Assembly (NCBI RefSeq): GCF_029836165.1
Contig: NZ_JAOEBG010000002.1
Location: 124,001 to 188,000 of the forward strand
Direction: 5' to 3'
Length of the DNA: 64,000 nt
DNA from: Pseudomonas sp. GD04091
GTDB taxonomy: Bacteria; Pseudomonadota; Gammaproteobacteria; Pseudomonadales; Pseudomonadaceae
The notes beneath the pieces are model-generated. The model searched no databases. It saw only the letters and a program-made list of their open reading frames with translations, and was not told the DNA's origin. The position numbers and the translations under genes are program-made. Of this stretch, positions 18,439-26,281 are shown one piece after another (position 1 is the first letter of the stretch; every line of letters begins with the position of its first letter).

Positions 18439-19266
18439 TTGGCCTTCGAACCGCTAACGCCGGAACCCCTGCCAGTGTCGCCCAACGGACACCACGATCA
18501 TCGCCTGGACAGCCTCGGGCAGTTGCCCCGCCCGGTTTACGGCCAGGCCGACAGCCTGCCGAACATCGCCCTTGGCTATCGTCACCAGCATCCCTGGGGA
18601 CAGTTGTCCCATGCCCGCTCGGGGCTGTTGCGCGTGCGCACCCGCGAAGGCCTGTACCTGGTGCCGCCGCAGCATGCGGTATGGATCGCGGCGCGGGTGC
18701 CGCACCAGGTCAGTTGCGACGCCGGCACCCACATCCGCAGCCTGTACATCCAGCCCGACGCCTTGCCCTGGCCCGCCGCGCAGTGCCGGGTCATCGCCGT
18801 GGAGGCGCTGCTGGGCGAGTTGATCCAGACCTTCGCCGGCCTGCCGGTCGAGTACGACAGCACAGGCGCCGACGGGCGCCTGGTGCAGGTGCTGCTCGAT
18901 CGCCTGGCCTGCGCCCGGGAAGCGCCGTTGTTGTTGCCGCTGCCACGCGACCGCCAGTTACGACAGATCTGCAATCGCCTGCAGCGCGCAGCGGACGACC
19001 CGCGTAGCCTGGGTGACTGGGCGCAACGTCTGGGCGTCTCGCAGAAGACCCTGAGCCGCCGCTTCCTGCGCGAAACCGGCCTGACGTTCCGACACTGGCG
19101 CCAGCGCGCGCGCCTGCTCACCGCCCTGCCAGCACTGGAGCGCGGCGAACGGGTCACCGACGTTGCCCTGGCCTGCGGCTACGCCTCGCTGTCGGCGTTC
19201 ATCGCCGCGTTCGGCGAGCATTTCGGCCAGTCACCCGGCGAATTCCTGCGTCGCCGGCCCCACTGA
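18439..19266 (+). CDS. AraC-family transcriptional regulator
   Basis: A regulator of up to 275 residues with a cupin-type N-terminal sensor (GYRHQHPWGQLSHARSG) and two C-terminal AraC helix-turn-helices (LGDWAQRLGVSQKTLSRRFL and VTDVALACGYASLSAFIAAF). The start is unsure: TTG at 18439 opens the frame but has a badly spaced ribosome site, and GTG at 18475 is a good alternative. It is divergent from the BASS transporter, 44 bases away, and may regulate it, and it sits 22 bases ahead of ampC. It is not an AmpR (LysR) protein. Confidence 0.8.
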   Translation: MAFEPLTPEPLPVSPNGHHDHRLDSLGQLPRPVYGQADSLPNIALGYRHQHPWGQLSHARSGLLRVRTREGLYLVPPQHAVWIAARVPHQVSCDAGTHIRSLYIQPDALPWPAAQCRVIAVEALLGELIQTFAGLPVEYDSTGADGRLVQVLLDRLACAREAPLLLPLPRDRQLRQICNRLQRAADDPRSLGDWAQRLGVSQKTLSRRFLRETGLTFRHWRQRARLLTALPALERGERVTDVALACGYASLSAFIAAFGEHFGQSPGEFLRRRPH

Positions 19267-19288
19267 TTCACGACAAGGAACGCCCACC

Positions 19289-20413
19289 ATGAAACGTCCC
19301 CACCTGCTACTGGCCACTGCCCTGACACTGGCCGCGCCGCCCCTGCTGGCCGATGAGCTGCAAAGCACCGTCGATGGCGTCATCCAGCCGCTGATGCGCG
19401 AGCAGAACATCCACGGCATGGCCGTGGCGGTGTATGCCAACGGCCAGGCGCGCTACTTCAGCTACGGCTGGGCGAACAAGGCCGACCAGCAGGCCGTGAG
19501 CCACGACACCCTGTTCGAGGTGGGTTCGGTGAGCAAGACCTACACCGCCACCCTCGCCGCCCTCGCCAGCGCCGAAGGCAAGCTCGACCTCGCGGCCCCC
19601 GCGAGCCGCTACCAGCCCGCCCTGGCCAAGGCACCGATCGGCAGTGCCAGTGTGCTGGAGCTGGGCGCCTACAGCGGCGACTGCCTGCCGCTGCAGTTCC
19701 CCGACGAGGTACAGACGCCCGAGCAGACCCTGGCCTGGTTCCAGCACTGGCAGCGCCGCGCCGAACCAGGCACCCAGCGCTGCTACTCGAACCCGAGCCT
19801 GGGCCTGTTCGGTGACCTGGCCGCCCGGCGCCCCTTCGCCGAGCTGATGACCCAGCAGCTGCTGCCTCGCCTGGGCCTGAAACACACCTACCTGGAAGTC
19901 CCGGCCAGCGCCCGTGGCCTCTATGCCCAAGGTTACGATGCCCAGGACCGACCGGTGCGCGTCAGCCCAGGTCCTTACGCCGACCAGGCCTATGGCATCA
20001 AGACCAGCGCCAGCGACCTGCTGCGCTACGTGCAACTGCAACTGCAGCCGGCCGAGCTCGATCCGGCCCTGCGCCAGGCCATCGCCATCACCCACTCGGG
20101 CTTCTTCCAGGTCGGCGCCATGACCCAGGGCCTTGGCTGGGAGCGCTACCCCTATCCGGTCGCGCTCGAGACCCTGCTGGCCAACAACGGCACGAAGATG
20201 ATCCGTGAAGCCCAGGCCACCCGTGCCCTGACCCCGGCCCTGCCGGCCGAGCCCGCCGCCTGGTACAACAAGACCGGCGCCACCACTGGCTTCGGCGCCT
20301 ACGTGGCGTTCGTGCCGTCGAAAGGCATGGGCATCGTCCTGCTGGCCAACCGCAACTACCCCAACGAAGAACGCGTGCGCGCCGCGCAACGCATCCTCTC
20401 GAGCCTGGAGTGA
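19289..20413 (+). CDS. ampC: Class C beta-lactamase
   Basis: A 374-residue periplasmic serine beta-lactamase with a signal peptide cut near PPLLADELQ. The three class C motifs are present: the active serine in GSVSKTYTA, the YSN tripeptide in CYSNPSLGLFG, and KTG in NKTGATTGFGAYV. It hydrolyses cephalosporins through an acyl-enzyme. AAGGAACGCCCACC precedes the ATG at 19289. Two cysteines, one directly before the catalytic tyrosine and another about 35 residues earlier, are unusual beside standard AmpC. There is no ampR nearby; the AraC gene upstream might influence it. Confidence 0.93.
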   Translation: MKRPHLLLATALTLAAPPLLADELQSTVDGVIQPLMREQNIHGMAVAVYANGQARYFSYGWANKADQQAVSHDTLFEVGSVSKTYTATLAALASAEGKLDLAAPASRYQPALAKAPIGSASVLELGAYSGDCLPLQFPDEVQTPEQTLAWFQHWQRRAEPGTQRCYSNPSLGLFGDLAARRPFAELMTQQLLPRLGLKHTYLEVPASARGLYAQGYDAQDRPVRVSPGPYADQAYGIKTSASDLLRYVQLQLQPAELDPALRQAIAITHSGFFQVGAMTQGLGWERYPYPVALETLLANNGTKMIREAQATRALTPALPAEPAAWYNKTGATTGFGAYVAFVPSKGMGIVLLANRNYPNEERVRAAQRILSSLE

Positions 20414-20417
20414 CGGC

Positions 20418-21041
20418 ATGCTGAACATCCTGGGCAAGGCCTCGTCGATCAACGTGCGCAAGGTACTGTGGACCTGCGTCGAGCTGAACCTGCCCTTCCG
20501 TCGCGAAGACTGGGGCAGTGGCTTCAAGCCCACCGACTCGCCCGAGTTCCTGGCGCTGAACCCCAACGCCATGGTGCCGGTAATCGTCGATGGCGATTTC
20601 GTGCTGTGGGAGTCCAACACCATCCTGCGCTACCTGGCCAACCAGCACGGCGGGGCACACCTCTACCCCGGCGCGACCCGTGCCCGGGCGGCGGTGGACC
20701 AGTGGCTGGACTGGCAGGCCACCGACCTCAACGACGCCTGGCGCTATCCGTTCATGGCCCTGGTGCGGCAGTCGCCAGCCCATCAGGACCCGGCCCTGCT
20801 GGCCAGCGCCAGCGCCCTGTGGACGGCGAAGATGAGCCTGCTCGAACAGCACCTGCAGGCCACCGGTGCCTATGTTGCCGGTGAGGCATTCAGCCTGGCC
20901 GACGTCGCTATCGGCCTGTCGCTCAACCGCTGGTATCGCACGCCACTGCAGCACCCACCGCTGCCGGCATTGGCGGCCTATCATGCGCGCCTGCGTCTGC
21001 GCCCAGGCTTCCTGGAACATGGCGACAATGGAACTGCCTGA
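20418..21041 (+). CDS. Glutathione S-transferase family protein
   Basis: A 207-residue two-domain GST. The thioredoxin-fold N-terminal domain has SSINVRKVLWTC near residues 8-19 as the glutathione-activating region, AMVPVI with the cis-proline and ESNTILRYLA at the gamma-glutamyl site. The helical C-terminal domain contains FSLADVAIGLSLNRW. It starts five bases after the ampC stop with GGAG from the end of ampC as ribosome site, so it is probably co-transcribed. Its substrate is unknown. Confidence 0.87.
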   Translation: MLNILGKASSINVRKVLWTCVELNLPFRREDWGSGFKPTDSPEFLALNPNAMVPVIVDGDFVLWESNTILRYLANQHGGAHLYPGATRARAAVDQWLDWQATDLNDAWRYPFMALVRQSPAHQDPALLASASALWTAKMSLLEQHLQATGAYVAGEAFSLADVAIGLSLNRWYRTPLQHPPLPALAAYHARLRLRPGFLEHGDNGTA

Positions 21042-21100
21042 CAGTAAAAGCAGGATTGTCGGACAAGATGTAGTGCATAAAAATTTTCACTACAAATGTA

Positions 21101-21130
21101 TTGACGCCTTTCCCAGGCCTTGGGCATGAT
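21101..21130 (+). promoter_or_regulatory. Candidate sigma70 promoter
   Basis: TTGACG (21101-21106) and CATGAT (21125-21130) with an 18-base spacer form a reasonable -35/-10 pair in a locally AT-rich patch. It would start transcription near 21138, just before the folded region. Confidence 0.45.
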
Positions 21131-21137
21131 GAGGCCG

Positions 21138-21348
21138 TCTCCCTGATCGGGAGCGGTGGCAAGGGTGTTCCAGACGGCTTGCGCGGTAACGCAGGCCGTC
21201 CGTGGAGAGGGAAACTGCCCAGAAGGCAGCGTGAGAAAGCCCCTGTTGCGATGCTGCTGTAGCAGCCTTGGTTAGCGCGCTACATAACGTGGCGCCCAAT
21301 GTGAAATTCAGCCGAACTTCACCAACGAATGAGAGTAATGGGGGCTTT
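21138..21348 (+). ncRNA. Structured 5' leader or small RNA with four hairpins
   Basis: About 210 noncoding bases between the GST gene and a small hypothetical gene fold into consecutive hairpins. CTCCC/GGGAG at 21139-21153. An 11-bp stem GACGGCTTGCG/CGCAGGCCGTC at 21173-21200 with one G-U pair and loop CGGTAA. CTGCC/GGCAG at 21215-21229. GCTGC/GCAGC at 21253-21266. A palindrome TAGCGCGCTA follows at 21273-21282. I do not recognise a known riboswitch or sRNA family in it. No terminator separates it from the ATG at 21349, so it may be a long regulatory leader. Confidence 0.5.
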
Positions 21349-21681
21349 ATGATGAACTTGAACAACAATCCAACCATCGACCAACTGGCTCAGCTGTTCG
21401 CCGCGCGCAAGGACAGCCTCGACGACCACCTGCTGTGGGTCAGCCAGTCCGGCGAGGTCCGCCTGGACCGCCTGCCGCCGAACACGGTCGAAGATGAATT
21501 CGAATCGCACATGCCCAGCATGCGTGCCCGCTTCAAGGTCTACCGCCGTGGCCAGGGCTACGTCGGCAAGAAGGCCGCCGCCGACACCACCTTCGTCGGC
21601 CGCGTCCTCGAGACCCTGCAACAAGAATGGCCTACCGCCCGCGAGCGGCAGGCAGTCAAGGTGATCGACTCGCTGAACTGA
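21349..21681 (+). CDS. Small conserved hypothetical protein
   Basis: A 110-residue soluble protein starting MMNLNNNPTIDQLAQLF. I do not recognise a domain. It has no signal peptide or membrane segment and is rich in charged residues, ending KVIDSLN. The start could also be the adjacent ATG at 21352. The folded leader directly upstream and the strong terminator at 21709-21735 show it is a real, separately transcribed unit. Function unknown. Confidence 0.65.
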   Translation: MMNLNNNPTIDQLAQLFAARKDSLDDHLLWVSQSGEVRLDRLPPNTVEDEFESHMPSMRARFKVYRRGQGYVGKKAAADTTFVGRVLETLQQEWPTARERQAVKVIDSLN

Positions 21682-21708
21682 ACCAGCCAGTACCGCACCG
21701 CATCTTCA

Positions 21709-21735
21709 GCCCGGCCCCACAAGGCCGGGCTTTTT
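21709..21735 (+). terminator. Rho-independent terminator
   Basis: GCCCGGCC (21709-21716) pairs with GGCCGGGC (21723-21730) around a six-base loop and is followed by five T residues. It lies 28 bases past the stop of the hypothetical gene. Confidence 0.88.
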
Positions 21736-21780
21736 CATGCCTGCATGAGGGCCACCGGTTGCCCGGCGCAACCGTCACGC

Positions 21781-22080
21781 TCAGGCCTGAAGCCGCTCGG
21801 GCTCCGGCAGCGGCAAGGCGCCGGTGGCCAAGGCACGGGCACGGTCCACGCCCCACACCAGCGCGCGGGTCATGGTCTCGCCAGGACGTGTGGGGTAGTA
21901 CTCCTCCAGCAGGGCCTTGCCGTCGCGGGCATACAGCCCCAGGAACAGCTGCGTGGCCCCAAGGCGGGAAAGCCGCACCTGCACATCGATGCTGGTGCCG
22001 TCGCTCAACTCCTCGTCGTGACAGCGGCTGTGCAGCTGCGCATCGGCCCACTGCCAGTAGGTCTCTTCCCTGATTCGCAT
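21781..22080 (-). CDS. Hypothetical protein
   Basis: A 99-residue soluble protein starting MRIREETYWQWADAQLHSR. No recognised domain. The frame stays open further upstream, but 22080 is the ATG at which protein-like composition begins. A pattern of alternating hydrophobic residues (IDVQVRLSRLGATQLFLGLY) suggests a beta sheet, followed by a helix (TMTRALVWGVDRARALATG). It converges on the terminated gene upstream. Function unknown. Confidence 0.55.
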   Translation of the reverse strand: MRIREETYWQWADAQLHSRCHDEELSDGTSIDVQVRLSRLGATQLFLGLYARDGKALLEEYYPTRPGETMTRALVWGVDRARALATGALPLPEPERLQA

Positions 22081-22268
22081 TGAAGTCAATACTCCGTATC
22101 TGAAATGCCGCGCAAGAAAAGCACAGCCACGGGCCCGCGGCGAGGGGGACACGCCGATACCATGAGCGGGGTCAAGAAATGGCGGGAAAAGCTTGCCGTT
22201 GGGCGGTTTCGTGACGACTGGACAGATGCCATCGCAGGGCAAGCCCCGCGATGGCGTTCAGCGCTGGT
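22081..22268. other. Short intergenic gap
   Basis: I see no gene or clear structure here beyond the probable promoter of the hypothetical gene at 21781-22080. Confidence 0.4.
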
Positions 22269-22457
22269 TCATTTCTTCGAGGGCACACGTGGCGTGAAGC
22301 GGCCCTTCTTGGCGCGCTGCAGATGCGCCGGTTGCAGCTGCTGCGATTCGTCCAGGGTCATGTTGGCAAAGCCCAGGCGTAACGCCGACTGGCCACAGCG
22401 CACCTGGCTGTTGATCGGAAACGCATCGTTCAGGTCTTCGAAATAGGATTCGCTCAT
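22269..22457 (-). CDS. Small hypothetical protein
   Basis: A 62-residue protein starting MSESYFEDLNDAFPIN and ending in a basic tail (RAKKGRFTPRVPSKK). GGAGGG stands nine bases before the ATG at 22457, a strong sign that it is translated. One cysteine (VRCGQ) is present. No domain is recognised and the neighbours give no clue. Confidence 0.5.
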   Translation of the reverse strand: MSESYFEDLNDAFPINSQVRCGQSALRLGFANMTLDESQQLQPAHLQRAKKGRFTPRVPSKK

Positions 22458-22597
22458 GCCCAGTGTCCCTCCAATGGCGACCGTGCCGACAAGCAACGCG
22501 CTTGCCTAGATAAGCGGCGGTCCGTTGAAATGAGACTAGCCGGTCATTTGCGGACCAGCCGGACAAAACCTGCCAGCCCGACCAGTGGCAACTGGCC

Positions 22598-22918
22598 TTA
22601 CTTCAAGCGCACCGCCGTGCCGGTGGCGAACACCACGACCATGCCGCCCTGCACCGAAGGCATGCTGATCTCGAAGTCCACCCCCACCACGGCATCGGCC
22701 TGCAACTGCCGTGCCCGTGCCTCGAGTTCCTCGGTGGCCTGCTCACGCGCCAGCTTCAGCGCGCTTTCCAGAGTCTGCGAACGGCCCCCGAAGAAGTCGC
22801 GAAAACGTGCGAAGAAATCGCGCACGAAGTTGATCCCCTGCACCGATTCGGCGCTGACCACGCCGAGGTACTCGGCAACGGGACGGCCTTCGAGCTGGCT
22901 GGTGGTGGTGATGATCAT
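22598..22918 (-). CDS. YbjQ/UPF0145-family protein
   Basis: A 106-residue protein with the UPF0145 pattern: MIITTTSQLEGRPVAEYLGVV at the start, FVRDFFARFRDFFGGRS in the middle, and ADAVVGVDFEISMPSV near the end. Family members form pentameric beta-rich rings of unknown function, probably heavy-metal related in a few cases. AGGAG lies six bases before the ATG at 22918. Confidence 0.87.
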   Translation of the reverse strand: MIITTTSQLEGRPVAEYLGVVSAESVQGINFVRDFFARFRDFFGGRSQTLESALKLAREQATEELEARARQLQADAVVGVDFEISMPSVQGGMVVVFATGTAVRLK

Positions 22919-23050
22919 GGGGAACTCCTGAGGCAAGGCGAAAGGGCGCGATCCTAGCAAATCCGCGCCGGGCAAATTACACAAGCAACAGCTTGAACAA
23001 TTATTTTCCGGCTCCTAGACTCCCAGCGCAGGCACACGCAAGGAGCGCCC

Positions 23051-24478
23051 ATGACCGCCATTCCCGAACAGCCACCTGCCCGCTGGAGCGAACTGCTCAG
23101 CGGTGGCAACGCGCTGCGTTCGATCGCCCTGGCCGGTGGCGTCGCCCTGCACGCCATCAATGTCTATATCGTCACCACCCTGCTGCCCACCGTGATCGAG
23201 GAGATCGGCGGTCTGGCCTTCTATGCCTGGAACACCACGCTGTTCGTGGTGGCGTCGATCATCGGCTCCACCCTCTCCACCCGCCTGTTGGCCCGCGGCG
23301 GACCGCGCGTGGCCTACCTGCTGGCACTGCTGGTGTTCGTCATCGGCTCGACGCTCTGCGCGCAGGCCACCAGCATGCCGATGCTGCTGGTCGGGCGCAG
23401 CGTGCAAGGTCTGGGCGGCGGTATCCTGTTCGCCCTGAGCTATGCCCTGATCCACCTGGTGTTCGCCCCCCGCCTGTGGCCGCGCGCCATGGCCCTGGTC
23501 TCGGCGATGTGGGGCGTGGCCACACTGTGCGGCCCGGCCGTGGGCGGCGTATTCGCCGAAGGCGGGCACTGGCGCTGGGCATTCTGGTCACTGTTGCCGG
23601 CGGCCGCGGGCCTAGCGCTGATCGTCTGCCTGCGCCTACCGGCGCGACAGACTCGCGACGACGACGGTGCGCGTCCGGCCTATGGACTGATCGCCTGTCT
23701 GGTGGCCTCGGTGCTGGCGATCTGCGCGGCCAGCCTTTCCGGCTCGCCGTGGATCAGCCTGGCCTGCATCCTCGCGGGCCTTGCCCTCGCCGCGCTGATC
23801 GCCCGCCTCGATCCCCGGGCGCGCCATCACCTGCTGCCCACCGGCGCCTACAGCCTCAGGCAGCCGATGGGCGCGCTGTTCGCCATGATGTGCCTGCTGG
23901 TGACGGCCATCACCAGCGAAATCTACGTCCCCTACTTCCTGCAGCGCATCCATGGCTTCGGCCCTCTGGCCGCCGGCTACCTGACCGCCGTGATGGCGGC
24001 CGGCTGGACGGTCGGCGCCCTGGCCAGCGCCGGGCGCGATCGCGACGGCGGCGCCTGGCAGATCCGCTTCGGCCCGCTGCTGGTGGCCGTTGCGCTGCTG
24101 ACCCTGGCGTTGCTGACGCCCGCTGCCACATGGATGGCCGACACGCCCGGCCTGGTCCTGTATGCCCTGGCCCTGGCCGGCGTGGGCCTGGGTATCGGCC
24201 TGGGCTGGCCACACCTGCTCACTCGGGTGTTGCAGGCCGCGCGCCCAGGAGAGGAAAACCTCGCCTCGGCCTCGATCACCACCGTACAGCTCTATGCCAC
24301 CGCCCTCGCCGCGGCCCTGGCCGGCCTGGTCGCCAACGGCGCCGGGCTGGTCGAACCCGGCGGCGTCGAGGGTGCACGCCAGGCCGCGCTGTGGCTGTTC
24401 GCCGTGTTCGCCTGCGCGCCATTGCTGGCACTGCCGCTGGCGCTTCGAATCACCTCTCGACGCAAGGAGTGCCCATGA
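23051..24478 (+). CDS. MFS multidrug-type exporter (DHA2/EmrB-QacA type)
   Basis: A 475-residue major facilitator with about 14 hydrophobic segments. The MFS motif C-like LVSAMWGVATLCGPAVGG and VGRSVQGLGGGILFALSYA are typical of DHA2 drug/proton antiporters. AAGGAGCGCCC gives a strong ribosome site. Its stop overlaps the ATG of the next methyltransferase gene (ATGA), so both are one operon. The pair converges on the azapteridine-type cluster, with a REP inverted repeat between, so it may export or modify the product or may be unrelated. Confidence 0.83.
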   Translation: MTAIPEQPPARWSELLSGGNALRSIALAGGVALHAINVYIVTTLLPTVIEEIGGLAFYAWNTTLFVVASIIGSTLSTRLLARGGPRVAYLLALLVFVIGSTLCAQATSMPMLLVGRSVQGLGGGILFALSYALIHLVFAPRLWPRAMALVSAMWGVATLCGPAVGGVFAEGGHWRWAFWSLLPAAAGLALIVCLRLPARQTRDDDGARPAYGLIACLVASVLAICAASLSGSPWISLACILAGLALAALIARLDPRARHHLLPTGAYSLRQPMGALFAMMCLLVTAITSEIYVPYFLQRIHGFGPLAAGYLTAVMAAGWTVGALASAGRDRDGGAWQIRFGPLLVAVALLTLALLTPAATWMADTPGLVLYALALAGVGLGIGLGWPHLLTRVLQAARPGEENLASASITTVQLYATALAAALAGLVANGAGLVEPGGVEGARQAALWLFAVFACAPLLALPLALRITSRRKECP

Positions 24479-25203
24479 AGGAATCCAAGGAAGTCTACGA
24501 ACGTATCAGCGAGCAGTTCGAGGACTTCACCAGCCACGCCAGCCAACGCGGGGTGGAGGTCGACACGTTCCGCTACATGGCCGGTGACGTAACCGGCGAG
24601 GACATCCTCGACCTGGCCTGCGGCCACGGCTTCTTCAGCCGCCGCCTCAAGGACTGGGGCGCGGCCCGGGTACACGGCGTTGACATCTCGCCGAGCATGA
24701 TCCATCAGGCGCGCCAGGCCAACGACGGCATCGCCTACGAAGTCCGGGACGTGGCGAAGATGGGCGGCATCGGCCAGTTCGACAAGGTCACGGCCGCCTG
24801 GCTGTTCAACTACGCCGCCAGCGTCGAGGAGCTACGGCGCATGTTCGAGACCGTCTCGCTCAACCTCAAGCGCGACGGGCAACTGATCGCCTACACCGCC
24901 AACCCGGCCTTCGATCTGGGACGGGGCAATTTCACCGATTACGGCATTCGGGTACTGGACGAGCAGCCGGTGGAAGGCGGCTTTCACTGCCAGGGCCAGT
25001 TCATGAGCACGCCACCCGCGGACTTCACCTACTACCGCTGGCACAAGCACGTCTACGAGCAGGCCGCCCACGACGTGGGCCTGCGCAACGTGCGCTGGAT
25101 CGCGCCGCTGATCAGCGGGATTCGCAAAAGGGCGCATCCGCCGGGGTACTGGGACCTGTTCGAGCAGAACAGCCTGCAGATCGGCTTGATCTGCAGCCGT
25201 TGA
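24475..25203 (+). CDS. Class I SAM-dependent methyltransferase
   Basis: A 242-residue methyltransferase of the Methyltransf_25/11 type. Motif I is DILDLACGHGFFSRRL (about residues 42-57), the acidic ribose-binding residue is in GVDISPSMIHQA, and KVTAAWLFNYA is motif II. The ATG at 24475 overlaps the MFS stop by four bases, hence tight coupling. A small-molecule substrate is likely from the operon with an exporter. It may be a tailoring or self-resistance enzyme for the neighbouring pathway; this is inference. Confidence 0.8.
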   Translation: MKESKEVYERISEQFEDFTSHASQRGVEVDTFRYMAGDVTGEDILDLACGHGFFSRRLKDWGAARVHGVDISPSMIHQARQANDGIAYEVRDVAKMGGIGQFDKVTAAWLFNYAASVEELRRMFETVSLNLKRDGQLIAYTANPAFDLGRGNFTDYGIRVLDEQPVEGGFHCQGQFMSTPPADFTYYRWHKHVYEQAAHDVGLRNVRWIAPLISGIRKRAHPPGYWDLFEQNSLQIGLICSR

Positions 25204-25224
25204 AATGATCGGGGCTTGCGCATT

Positions 25225-25344
25225 TCCCTGTGGGAGCGGCCTTGCGTCGCGAAAGGGCCGCAAGGCGGCCCCGGCAATTTCAGCGTTTCACCGCAACAAG
25301 GGCTGCTGCGCACCTTTCGCGACGCAAGGCCGCTCCCACAGGGA
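25225..25344. repeat. REP pair: perfect 32-bp inverted repeat
   Basis: The arms are 25225-25256 and 25313-25344, exact reverse complements over 32 bases, with the core TGTGGGAGCGGCCTTGCG typical of P. putida-group REP sequences. A further internal REP-like segment (GGGCCGCAAGGCGGCCCC) follows the left arm. It sits between the convergent methyltransferase and toxE-like genes, where it probably acts as a two-way transcription barrier and messenger stabiliser. Confidence 0.85.
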
Positions 25345-25366
25345 CAATACGGCGCTCACGAAGGCC

Positions 25367-26281
25367 TCAGACCTGCACTAGCCATTCGTCCACCAGCCCC
25401 TGACGCGCGAGGGCCTCGCACCATGCGGGCTCGGCCTCGACCTGGACTTCGTTGCAGTCGAGCTCGTGCAGTACCTGCAGCACCCGCTGCGCGGTGACAT
25501 CCTCCAGCACCTGGCAACGTACCCGGGCATGGCGCCCGTCACGCCGGGCCTGCGCCGCATGCAGCAGCAGCGTTGGCACGCGGCCGTCGAGCACCTTGGC
25601 CGAGGCCGGACACGCCAGTTCCCGGTCGACCAGCACCCGCAACGGCGCTACCGGCTCGGCCCGCTGCGCAGGGACCTGCGCCAGCAGCGAGGTGTCGCAC
25701 GCCTTCACCCAGTCGCAGGTGCTCAGCAAGGCCGAGGCCCGTCCGCGCCAGTGCTCCAGCGGTGCCTGCTCATCGCAGTGGCTGAGCATCGCGCCCTCGC
25801 CCGCCGCGCCGATCGCCAGCGCCGCGGGCCGCAACACCCGCACCCAGGGGCGTCGGCGCTCGATGCGCGAGAAGAACCCGCGATTGAGCGCCCGCGCCTC
25901 CGGGCACGGTAACGCCTCGACCTCGATACCCGCCTGGCGCAGCCGCTCGGCGCCGATGCTCTGCGAGGCATCGGCGCTGGCGCTGACCACCCGGCGCACG
26001 CCGGCGGCCACCAACGCATCGGCGCACGGCGGCGTGCGCCCCTGATGGCCGCAGGGTTCAAGTGTGACGTAGGCGGTGGCCCCTCGCGCCGCCGTGCCCG
26101 CCTCGCGCAGCGCGTGCACCTCGGCATGGGCCGAGCCGGCGCACTGGTGCCAGCCACGCCCCACCACCTGGCCATCGTTGACGATCACGCAGCCGACCCG
26201 TGGGTTGGGCATCGTGCTGTACAGGCCCTGGCAGGCGAGTGCCAGGGCCATGTCCAGGTAATGCCGGTCGAGAGTGCTCAC
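25367..26281 (-). CDS. toxE: ToxE-like/RibD-like pyrimidine deaminase of azapteridine-type pathway
   Basis: A 304-residue RibD relative. The zinc deaminase domain (residues 1-145) is intact, with SAHAEVHAL and PCGHQGRTPPC. The C-terminal half is shorter than the RibD reductase (full RibD is about 367 residues), and the usual KxAxSLDG substrate block is replaced by LRPAALAIGAAGEG, so reduction may be lost or altered. In the toxoflavin route ToxE deaminates the pyrimidine made by GTP cyclohydrolase II. The start at 26281 overlaps the stop of the small methyltransferase gene, so it is the last gene of the coupled seven-gene operon. Confidence 0.8.
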   Translation of the reverse strand: MSTLDRHYLDMALALACQGLYSTMPNPRVGCVIVNDGQVVGRGWHQCAGSAHAEVHALREAGTAARGATAYVTLEPCGHQGRTPPCADALVAAGVRRVVSASADASQSIGAERLRQAGIEVEALPCPEARALNRGFFSRIERRRPWVRVLRPAALAIGAAGEGAMLSHCDEQAPLEHWRGRASALLSTCDWVKACDTSLLAQVPAQRAEPVAPLRVLVDRELACPASAKVLDGRVPTLLLHAAQARRDGRHARVRCQVLEDVTAQRVLQVLHELDCNEVQVEAEPAWCEALARQGLVDEWLVQV

